From positions 1-27,528 of the forward strand of contig JAYMTA010000516.1 of the NCBI GenBank assembly GCA_036897625.1: DNA of 27,528 nucleotides, in the 5' to 3' direction. The notes beneath the pieces were generated by a model that saw only the letters and a list, made by a program, of their open reading frames with translations, was not told the origin of the DNA and did no database searches. This DNA comes from Pelargonium cotyledonis (taxonomy: Eukaryota > Streptophyta > Magnoliopsida > Geraniales > Geraniaceae). A program made the translations under genes and the position numbers. Below are positions 19,492 through 27,528 of this stretch, piece after piece; position 1 is the stretch's first letter, and the number at the start of each line of letters is the position of its first letter.

Positions 19492-22240
19492 TCAGAATTC
19501 AGTTGGAGGTTTCATTCTTATGAGTCGTTTGATTCTCTCTTTCTCGGTGTTCTCCAGCAATCCCTATCAAAGAAGAAGCGGAAGGAACAGAAATGTTAGA
19601 ACAATGGAAGAGAAAAAAGGGACTTGTGATTTTGCACAACGAATGAGCCTATGAATAAGATGTGACAGGTTTTTAGGTACAACAAGTCTTTTTTGTTGGC
19701 ATCAGCCTTGTATTATCGGGTCTTTATGTATCAGGCCACATTTTGTCGGCCCATGCCTGGCAATATTGCGCCGACTAGATGATATCCCACAGGCAGTCGG
19801 CCTATTTGCTGGTCCTAGTTTTTAGATTAGCTTATAATTTGGTCAAACAACCACATTATAACACACTACTTGATTACTCCCTTTGTCCAAAATAATTGTC
19901 CACTTTTTGTTTTAAAAAATGGCCCTAAAACGAGTATCGACTTTCCCTTTTAGTTAGTATATGGGGTACAAAAGGGATAAGTTTAACCCTGATTATCGTT
20001 TCCTGAATTTGTACAAAAATATGAAAGTGGACAATCATTTAAGACGAAGATGTTTAGTTTTTGAGTTAAATGTCTGAAAATTTTAAACCGAACTCTAAAT
20101 CTTATAAGAACTTCCTAAACTCGTAACAAAACAGCAAGAAACTGCATACAATGTCTACCAATGGGCATATAACGAGTAGTTGACATTCCTCCTTAAGTAG
20201 TTTAGCAATTTAAAATAGATGTGTTCTGAGACACTCACCTTCCATATAATTTCATCAAGACACAAGCAGATCCTTCCGTACTTATCCAGGAAAAGACGCT
20301 CAGTTGGGAGCTTCCCACACACATCCTTCAAAGCTGATGTAATAACATGGATCACTTCTGACACTAAACAGAGTTTGGATGCAGAAAACAAAAAGTTAGT
20401 GATGGGGAACCATGAAATACTGAAAATGGAATACTGAAGTTAGGGTTGTTTAGTTGACAATTTTTTTTTTCGTGACATTTAAAAAAATGGAATACTGAAA
20501 ACTTATGAAATGGAACAAGATGTACACTCACAGGCAAGTTCATCATACTCATCCTTGCCCACAACATAGATGCTGATATCTCCAAGCACAGTGTAAACGA
20601 TATAAACAGATCTGACGAAGAAACAATAAGGGTCAAAAACAGTTAGGGATTGAGCATTACTAGAATGTTTGGCAGAACCAATCCCAAAAACTTCGCTACA
20701 CATTCCCATTCACAAAACAAACATAATAACATCTGGGAACAGAACCAATAAATGCTTGCTAAATACTATAAAACTTAATTTTTAGAAGTAGAACTCCAGT
20801 AGTGATGAATGTTATCAAAATATGGAAGGTGACACAACAATAGACTGGTTAAGATGAGACACAACTATTCTGAGCTGTAACAAGTAAATATGCATGATCT
20901 TGGGTCAGCAGAGTTTGTTATTACCTAAAAACTATATGTAAACAACTTCACCATTTCTGAAAAATCCAAAGAGACGTGCCAATAAAAGCTTATGATGTGT
21001 TTGGGAACGAGCATTTCATTTGAGCTGTTGGTTTTGAATCAAATCAAGTAGCATTCAAAACATGCCTACAACATAGGATTTCAAATGACAACTCATACTT
21101 TGTTATTTAAAATTTAGAATTTCCTAAACATTGTATTTGTATTTAAAATACAACATTTCAAATCACATCCGAATTCTCATATGCAACCTTAAATTAAATT
21201 ATTCTAGATTGGAAGGCAGGATTCGGATAAAAAGATTTGTTCCATAATGGGAATAGATTCTAATTCACCATGTTTGTATAAAGACTTTTTGGTCACGAGG
21301 ATGGCTTTAGAATGAGAATCTCATTCCAATTTTTTTTTTAAATTCAAATGCTACCTAAATGAATTCGTCCTTACATAAACTGCCATGCCTACCTCCCCCG
21401 ACTGCGGTCTTGGGAGGAATAAGGAGGATCACAAAGTGACCACCTCAGTGCGTCACTATATCACTTCCTTTTTCCTTCATAGCGTCTTTCTTTATATTCT
21501 CTTTTTGACCAGCCCACTATACCCAGAGGACATGCAAGAAGACTTGCCAGCAAAATGTAAAGCCTAACATATCTAGTAACCAATCATATAACGACAACTA
21601 AGCAGGCTCTTTCCCAAAAAGAAGTAAAGTGTCATCATATTAATTCCCAATCTTTTGAAGATAATTTAGAAAAATCAGTTAATTCAGTATCTACAGTGCA
21701 CATACTAAGAGTATTATTTTTTGCCTCATTGTGGTTCATATCCTCAAAAAATAATCCCGAGTTCCCACCCCTTGTCACAAATTTCCAAAGAAGGCATTGT
21801 TCTACACGGACTAAAGATAGGCATTTAGAACAAAGATGTGTATGAGTATACATACTTGTGGCAAGCAACGAGGAGCTCTTCATTTTTGACACCTTTAAGG
21901 TTATCTGCTCCAAGCTTAACTAGGAAAGATCGCCAATGCAGCCGCTCCTCAGCTGGAACTCCATTAAAACTGCAAAAAAAAAAAAAAAAATCATAATAAT
22001 CAGAATGTTTCAGGCTCGCATCATGGAGAGGGACATCACCTTCAATTGCAGGTAGTCCTATATAACACAGCAATACAATGGGTAGGTTACTGGAGGAAGT
22101 GGAGCTATATATATCACCTGAGCTATTAATGCTATTAGCCTATTACAAAGCACATCCAAAATTGATGCAATGATTCTAGTCCTTGGTATTGTTTTAGATT
22201 ATCCAAAACATGTTGCTCCATACAAAATGTGTGTGTGTAT

Positions 22241-22281
<41 letters not shown>

Positions 22282-23576
22282 CTTTCTACTACTTTTTTGG
22301 GTGTGCCTCTTCCTTAAGTATTTTTCTCCCGTAAGCAATTTGTATCTAATATAGCTTCTGGTTGAGTAGTGAAATGCATATGGGTCTCTAAAAAATATAT
22401 ACACTTCAGCCAATTACAACCCATCAATAAGGGTTTTTTGATATATTAATAACAATAATCCAACATGACTATTCATGATGCAAATGCAATACAAATCTTG
22501 CCATTTACAATGTGTAGCTATAGTTCTAGAGCTCACACAATTTAAGCGGGTATCAAATCAAAAGTTTTAGAAATAAAACACTTAAATTCTTCAAGAAACA
22601 AATTGAACCAAGCTCAAATCCAACAATAAGAACACAGAATTACAATCAAACAATTTCAAAATCAAGAACAATAAAGCGATTATTCATTATTCATGAAGCA
22701 AATGCACTACAAGTCTTGCCATTTACAACATATATGTATAGTTATACTCATAGAATTCCCACAACTTCAGCAAGTATGAAATCAAAATTCTACAAAAGAA
22801 CACTTATATTCTTTGAGAAAGAGACTGAACCCAGCTCAAGTCCAACAATAAAAACACACAATTACAATCAAACAAATCCAAAATCAAGACAACATGATTA
22901 TTTATTATGCAAATGCAATGCAAGTCTCACCATTCACACATGTGTATAGTTATAGAAAAGAATTCCCACAATTTAAGCAAGGAGCAAATCAAAAGCCTAA
23001 TAAAACACTGAAATTCTTCGACAAACAGACTGAACCCAGCTCGAATCCAACAGTAAGAACACACAATTGCATTCAAACAAATTAGAATCAAGAACTATGA
23101 TTATTCATGATGAAAATGCAATACAAGTCTCACCATTTACAACATACATGTATATTTATAGTTATAACTACAATATTTCCCACAATTTAAGCAAGTATCA
23201 AATCAAGTGTACAAAAAAAACACTTCGATTCTTCAAGAAACAAACTGAACCAATCTCAAATCCAGCCATACGAACACACAAAATCAGGTCCGGTGACTAA
23301 AGTAAAAGCTTAAACACGTACACAAACTGATTAAAACTCTACAAAGAACCATTAACACAAAATCCAAGTCTACCCATAAAATTCTATTCAACTTTTCTCA
23401 GAAACATAACAAATGAAGCAGCAATTCATATGAAAGATACTGCTGATCCAGTACAAATGCGATGCATCAAGGACGATCTGTGTGCAGTGATGAAGACAAC
23501 AACGGTTCAGATCTGAATCTTACCGTTCAACGAGGATGTTGCCCACGGAATTCGCAAACAGAGCCGCGAGAATCAT
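19492..23576 (-). CDS. LOLITA: LOLITA, longin-like subunit of the TPLATE/TSET endocytic complex
   Basis: LOLITA is the small sigma-like subunit of the plant TPLATE (TSET) complex, which works with AP-2 and clathrin in endocytosis at the plasma membrane. Exons are 23576-23524, 21969-21856, 20611-20532, 20363-20239 and 19563-19492. They total 444 nt (147 aa) with phase preserved and GT-AG introns. The N-terminus MILAALFANSVGNILVERFN is the first strand pair of a longin/sigma fold. It is followed by GVPAEERLHWRSFLVKLGAD, then KSVYIVYTVLGDISIYVVGK and DEYDELALSEV, with RICLCLDEIIWKG and a basic tail (KERIKRLIRMKPPTEF). This agrees with my recollection of plant LOLITA (Arabidopsis At1g15370), which is not checked by search. 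AP sigma or coatomer zeta subunits are less likely: they have different signature stretches. Intron 1 (1554 nt) carries tandem repeats, intron 2 (1244 nt) and intron 4 carry MITE sequence. The exon 2 acceptor has a pure T17 tract (21974-21990). No start is available further upstream in frame. Confidence 0.85.
19875..20056. mobile_element. Stowaway-like MITE in the last intron of LOLITA
   Basis: It begins TACTCCCTTTGTCCAAAATA followed by ATTGTCCACTTT and ends AAAGTGGACAATCATTTAAG followed by ACGAAGATGTTTA. These are inverted ends of about 28 bp with TA borders, about 182 bp in all, with no coding capacity. The ends match the Stowaway consensus style. Confidence 0.75.
20993..21365. mobile_element. 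MITE-derived sequence in intron 2 of LOLITA
   Basis: It starts 'gtgtttgggaacgagcattt' and has a central palindrome GAATGAGAATCTCATTCC (21312-21329), followed by ATTCAAATGCTACC. The core matches 3185-3215 in helicase copy A. It may be two nested or adjacent MITEs. Borders are approximate. Confidence 0.4.
22237..22277. repeat. (GA)n microsatellite
   Basis: About 18 GA dinucleotides after a short GT run, in intron 1 of LOLITA. It accounts for the Ser/Leu-rich reading frame on the minus strand. Confidence 0.95.
22467..23290. repeat. Four tandem copies of a roughly 203-218-bp unit in LOLITA intron 1
   Basis: Each unit carries, in order, ATTCATGATGCAAATGCAAT, then CTTGCCATTTACAACAT, CACAATTTAAGCAAGTATCA, ACACTTAAATTCTTCAAGAA, ACAGACTGAACCCAGCTC, AATCCAACAATAAGAACACA and CAATCAAACAA, with variants. 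The CAAATGCA anchor occurs at 22481, 22699, 22910 and (as AAAATGCA) 23113, giving periods of 218, 211 and 203. It is non-coding; the short plus-strand frames through it are not conserved as proteins. Confidence 0.9.
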
Positions 23577-23757
23577 TGCTGTTCTTCTGGGTTCGTTGCT
23601 CGAGTTCGTCGTTTGATCTGCAACAATTAAACGTTGCTTTTGTTGGTTTGGTCGATGAAGGGTCCAGTTTGGAAGCGGGTTATGGTAAACCGGCGTAAGA
23701 TTTCAGGGTTCCCTTTAACCCGTCCTGGTGCACGTTAACCCCTAATTGAAGTTAAGG

Positions 23758-24160
23758 AATTGGGTCACTATGCCCCAGCCAGTCCTCTGGGATTGAAATA
23801 CAAACTGACGACCTAGTAACACTATGGACCACCTTGTTTTCCGACATACGAACATGAACAAAACTCAAACTTGGAAATCAATACATGAATGCTCTAATAT
23901 CATCAATAATAAGAATCATTGGAAACCTCCCCTCTTGTCTTAATAATAGGTACCACTGAACTCACATCAGATTCCACAGTTATCCTATCACAGTCACGGT
24001 CAATGACCAAACTCAAGGTTTCCTTTATCGACATTGCCTCTACCATACAAGCGCCCCACACTCCACTCCAACTGGCTCCGCCACACCTACAGAAGCTACC
24101 CAAATGGTTCCAGACTACCCATCCTCCACCCTACCGACCTTCATCTGCAAAGATTGCTCC
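23758..24160 (-). pseudogene. Degenerate RNase H-like (RVT_3) fragment of a retroelement
   Basis: The reading runs GAIFADEGR, stop, GGGWVVWNHLGSFC, then MVEAMSIKETLSLVIDRDCD and RITVESD, as in plant RNase H-like domains (E-A-x-A-L-x-x-G and V-E-S-D blocks). After a shift to another frame near 23919 it continues IDDIRAFMY, stop, FPSLSFVHVRMSENKVVH, which matches the C-terminal F-V-x-R-x-x-N-x-V-A-H block. Two stops (TAG near 24131, TGA near 23889) and one frameshift make it non-functional. The reverse transcriptase part is absent. Such domains come from LINE-type elements or from stand-alone plant RNase H genes; which source applies is not decidable here. Confidence 0.7.
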
Positions 24161-24636
24161 TCTAAATATTTTTAAAGTAAATATTTAAAATCGATTTTTT
24201 TAAGTGTGAAATATTCAGTTTGATCTTAATGATTCATAATTTATATTGGACTTAGAGCGTGTTCGTATTAACTTTTTAAAAATTTCTCATAGACAGAAGA
24301 AAAAAATAGTTTAAATAATTGAATTAATATTTGTATTACACTTCCTTTCAGAAAAAAAAATATTTGTATTCACATCTGACCACGCTAATATGTCTAATAA
24401 AAAAAAAATTTACGAGTAAACTTGTTACTTTATTTATGCTAAAAAATCAACGCACATCAGTGTTAAAACTGGTATTCTAATACAAAATCAGAACATTGAC
24501 ATAAAGGTTTGACCAAACCAAGCTCCTGTATCGCTGATTGTACCACCCAAACAGATTAACATCTCCACTATAGCGAAAACTACTAGGAAAGCAACACATA
24601 TCATAAAACCAAAACTAAATCTTGTACTAGCAAAAC

Positions 24637-24800
24637 TCATCTAGGCATCTTAGGTCCTCGCATGAGACCCGACAAGACTCGCACAACATCCAAACTCAAA
24701 TATTGACACTCCACTTGTCCCTTCATCGGGCCCAACTTTGACTCCCGCTCTTGGAAGCCCTCTTCAAATAAACGTATATCGAATATATTATTTGTTTCCA
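24637..24800 (-). other. Unrecognised GC-richer, coding-like patch
   Basis: Two minus-strand frames are open together. One reads FEEGFQERESKLGPMKGQVE, then CQYLSLDVVRVLSGLMRG, ending in TGA at 24637. The other reads LPRAGVKVGPDEGTSGVSIF and ends in TAA. Base composition is well above the flanks. A piece upstream at 24909-24863 has an acceptor-like TTTCTTATAG and a GTAAGT donor, but I could not close a consistent spliced frame. It could be a decayed gene exon or part of a transposon; no family recognised. Confidence 0.25.
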
Positions 24801-25884
24801 AAAAACATAAATTAAAATAATTATTATATAGTTTTCCTATAATGGAACCTACTTACATCGGTTTTGCTCTTTTTCACCGACTCTAACTCGCATTAAACTT
24901 GTCCTATAAGAAAGTAAACACAAATTAGTAATAGCAAAAGTTGGTATATATTCTATATAAATACCTCTTTCTAGTCCATCGTTGGCCAAAAGTTTCCATG
25001 CAATTACGCAGTTCGCTGGTAAAGCTCATATATATTGAATTCTGGCTGCTCAAGCATGTAAACAATTAGAATATCATAAATATTCCTTGAATAGTAAAAA
25101 AGTAGTTGTACAATTTTAGATACATGTGAAAATTGTGTTCGTAGAATATATGTATCACTTCTTAAAAAGTAATTGAAAAGCTATAAAAGTTGTAGAATTA
25201 TTTTGAGAAGCCTTGACACTAGCTATTACCTAATAAATGGATATAATTCACTAAAAACATTGTAAAACATTGCAAATTATATGTCATTTCGAGTATAGTG
25301 ATTGACATATCATATATTTTTAGAAACATTTTCTAGTGCATGTTCGATGGCAATCGCAGTCAAGCATATGGAATCGATAATTAAGTACCCATCGAATAAA
25401 ATAAAAATGTATAGTTTTCGAAACATGTTTAGGAAATGATTAGCTAAAATTGAATATATGAAAGTAGCAATGTTCATTTCAAAAATCTATTGACAACTTG
25501 AATTACAAGATGCATTAAATTTGGTTGGACCTTTATTTGTCAACATTGTCACATTGAGGTTTGTTGTCCAACAAAAATACATAAAATACCCATCAAACTC
25601 TCATAATCTAAACTAAATATTGATGAAAAAATAATAAAAATAGTAACTATAATTATCTAGAATTATATGTTGGTTTAAACACAGAGTACTCAACAATTGG
25701 AGCTAAGTCTAGCAATTTTCATATGAAATTCTTACAGTCTATTGATCATCACACAACTATATGAAGATTTATATCGATAATTTGATAATTAGCTAATTTA
25801 TAAAGATTCAAACACATATGAGTTGGAAGAAAGAGTTGACCCGTTTCGTTTGAGTCGAGTAAGCTTTAGAGTAATATGTCAAAA

Positions 25885-26235
25885 GTACTTCATCTCTTAC
25901 AACATATTTGTATCGCGTTTTCAGAAAATTTTGCATCAAGTTTTGAAATGCCACTTTTGCTTTTGCACGCCTAACATGTTCTTTTGATGCACGGATATTA
26001 TTGAAAAATAGTTAAGACGAAGCTCTAATTCTTCAACAACTCAAAAGATCTTAAAGAAAACAAAGAATGCGAAGTTTTGTTTCAACTGACGAACCCACAA
26101 CCTATCTAATCTATAAACATCAACATCTATTACTAAAACTACTCCATCTCTAGCATCATCTTTGTTCGGTGTACTGCGTTTTCAAATAATTTTGCATCAG
26201 GGTTTTGAACTGTCACATTTGCTTTAATTTACATG
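25885..26235. repeat. Diverged two-copy direct repeat, period about 255-260 bp
   Basis: 'gtatcgcgttttcagaaaat', 'tttgcatcaagttttgaaatg', 'ccacttttgctttt' near 25911 recurs as 'gtactgcgttttcaaataat', 'tttgcatcagggttttgaact', 'gtcacatttgcttt' near 26170. Both are preceded by 'act(t/c)catctct' and followed by 'gcctaacat'. Copies are clearly related but diverged. Confidence 0.6.
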
Positions 26236-27262
26236 CCTAACATCTCTATCTTTTGAGTGAAACTAATGGAGCATCCACTCCATATGGGAATTGCCTACTT
26301 CAAATCAAGCTCACTGCAATAAAACTATATATCAAATAATTTAATGATTCAACCTACTACACATTTGTAGTTGTCCCCACTTTGAAGTCATTTTGTGCAT
26401 CCATTAATTTTTAGCTCCAGCTTGCAATGTTTATAGGCTCTTGCCTAATGTAAAATCCATATCACATGGAGCTTCCATGCCTTAAATATATAGAAACTGA
26501 AGGATCTTGAGTGATTTTAAGAGAGAGATGGAATTAAAGTTGGTGATTTCTCTAACAAATATTGATGGAGTTTAGTTTCATTTAATTTCTCTTTCTAAAA
26601 AGAATGCATTATTGAATTGCATATGTTACCAAGACAATATAAAGATACAAGTTTTATTTTTGGGAAGAGAGTTTATGGTTATTTTTGTAACCTAAATGAA
26701 AGTAGGATTCAATCTTGGAAGTGCGAGTACAAAGATACTATATGGAGTAACATTACTCCCGCACGCAATGTATACCGTTATACATGAGAATATTCACACG
26801 TATGCATTAAGATTTGGTGATGCATGAAATGAAACACATTTGGAATTAGATGTTTGTGTTTAGGAATTCGAATGAAACTCTAATAATTTAAGAGAAATAG
26901 GTCAAAGAACTAGAAAATTGAACTTCGCAGGGCGTATTGTTTGCGGTTTAAGTTTGTTTGGAGGACATTTCGGTAATTTTTTGAGATTTTTTTAGTATTG
27001 TATTTGAATTAGGGTTTAGTGTATATGACTTATAAATTAATGTTGGTTTTTTTTTTTTTTTTTGAATTTTTAGCTTAAGTTTGAGATTTTTCCTGAAATA
27101 TTGTTGAATTATAGTTTTCTTCATTTTGTGTTTTTTTTTTCAACTGCCATTTTCAATAAAACTTACATAGACTAATTTGGTAACATTGTGAACTTACAGT
27201 ACGAAAATTAACGTGCATCACTAACTATGTGCATGCACAAAAAGAGCAATAAGATTTTAAGA

Positions 27263-27386
27263 AATTGGTTTAATAATAAAGTTAGTGATTGCTCTTGGAA
27301 CGATATTCAATACAAAAAAAATTATTCAAGTAATTTTAAGCCAAAAATTAATTGGTTTAATAATAAAGTTAGTGGTTGCTCTTGGT
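27263..27386. repeat. Direct repeat of about 36 bp, period 87
   Basis: AATTGGTTTAATAATAAAGT followed by TAGTGATTGCTCTTGG at 27263 recurs at 27350 with one substitution (TAGTGGTTGC). The spacer is AT-rich. No protein is inferred from the short frame across it. Confidence 0.85.
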
Positions 27387-27528
27387 TTAATAAAATACTT
27401 GTATCTGGGCAGGTCGCTCCGCTCCCACTAATTCACTTGGGTGGGTATGGATGAAACTAATTGAGGTGTCATCACCTCATTGGCTTAGCTTAGACTAAGC
27501 CAAAAAAATGTTGGCTCATACTCTATTT

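Larger units (their letters stand above)
24161..27528. other. Gene-poor, AT-rich right end
   Basis: No supportable gene. It holds the unrecognised coding-like patch near 24640-24910, a diverged duplication at about 25885-26235 and a short direct repeat at 27263-27386. The remainder is low-complexity AT-rich DNA with long T-runs (for example 27049-27063). Confidence 0.55.

Noticed and set aside
22135-22413. 92-aa minus-strand frame with Ser/Leu repeats
   Set aside because: The repeat is the translated (GA)n microsatellite inside LOLITA intron 1.
22467-23290. Possible CRISPR-like array
   Set aside because: The whole unit of about 210 bp repeats without unique spacers, the genome is a plant, and there are no cas genes. 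It is a tandem repeat.
19492-23576. Reading the small longin gene as AP sigma or coatomer zeta
   Set aside because: The fold is shared, but the stretches ERLHWRSFLVKLGAD and RICLCLDEI fit LOLITA as I recall it and not those subunits.
23462-23698. 78-aa plus-strand frame
   Set aside because: Antisense to LOLITA exon 1 and its leader; not recognisable as a protein.
23919-24188. 89-aa plus-strand frame
   Set aside because: It is antisense to the RNase H-like pseudogene, which explains its composition.
27049-27063. T-run as a terminator
   Set aside because: Homopolymer runs are common here and no adjoining gene or hairpin supports a terminator.

Overview
The window is nuclear DNA of a flowering plant, probably a eudicot. 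It is AT-rich, its genes carry spliceosomal introns, and the gaps hold tRNA-derived SINE and MITE debris. The genes are plant housekeeping and meiotic genes. All five recognised loci (six genes) and one retroelement pseudogene lie on the minus strand, so they are transcribed from right to left. Most coding sequence is in short exons, so gene models were built by joining exons at splice sites and checking that the reading phase closes.

Layout from left to right. (1) Positions 41-195 are the first two coding exons of an ASY1/PAIR2-type meiotic HORMA protein, which continues off the left edge. (2) Positions 1753-6690 and 8416-13897 are two complete tandem copies of a UAP56-type DECD-box RNA helicase (Arabidopsis RH15/RH56 family). 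Each has 11 coding exons of identical length in the two copies and encodes 428 residues, and each has a 5'UTR intron. (3) Positions 15109-16144 encode a secreted PLAT-domain, ATS3-like protein (163 aa, 3 exons). (4) Positions 16958-17644 encode RNA polymerase III subunit RPC6 (228 aa, one coding exon, 5'UTR intron). (5) Positions 19492-23576 encode a small longin-fold protein matching LOLITA of the plant TPLATE/TSET endocytic complex (147 aa, 5 exons). (6) Positions 23758-24160 are a broken RNase H-like fragment from a retroelement. The last 3.3 kb hold no gene I can recognise.

The genes do not form a pathway. They cover mRNA export and splicing, Pol III transcription, endocytosis, meiosis and a secreted protein, which is ordinary plant gene neighbourhood content. 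No CRISPR, phage or bacterial-type system is present.

The most interesting signal is in the helicase pair. Both copies have a GC-AG second intron. In both, about 140 nt of that intron next to exon 3 stay nearly identical while the other intron sequence I compared has diverged. This block contains a decoy exon with its own splice sites that would introduce a premature stop in either copy, which suggests conserved splicing control of UAP56 dosage. Other points are a foldback MITE beside the copy B promoter, four tandem copies of a roughly 210-bp unit in LOLITA intron 1, a SINE with clear target-site duplications plus a truncated relative, and a perfect 18-bp hairpin in the RPC6 leader intron.
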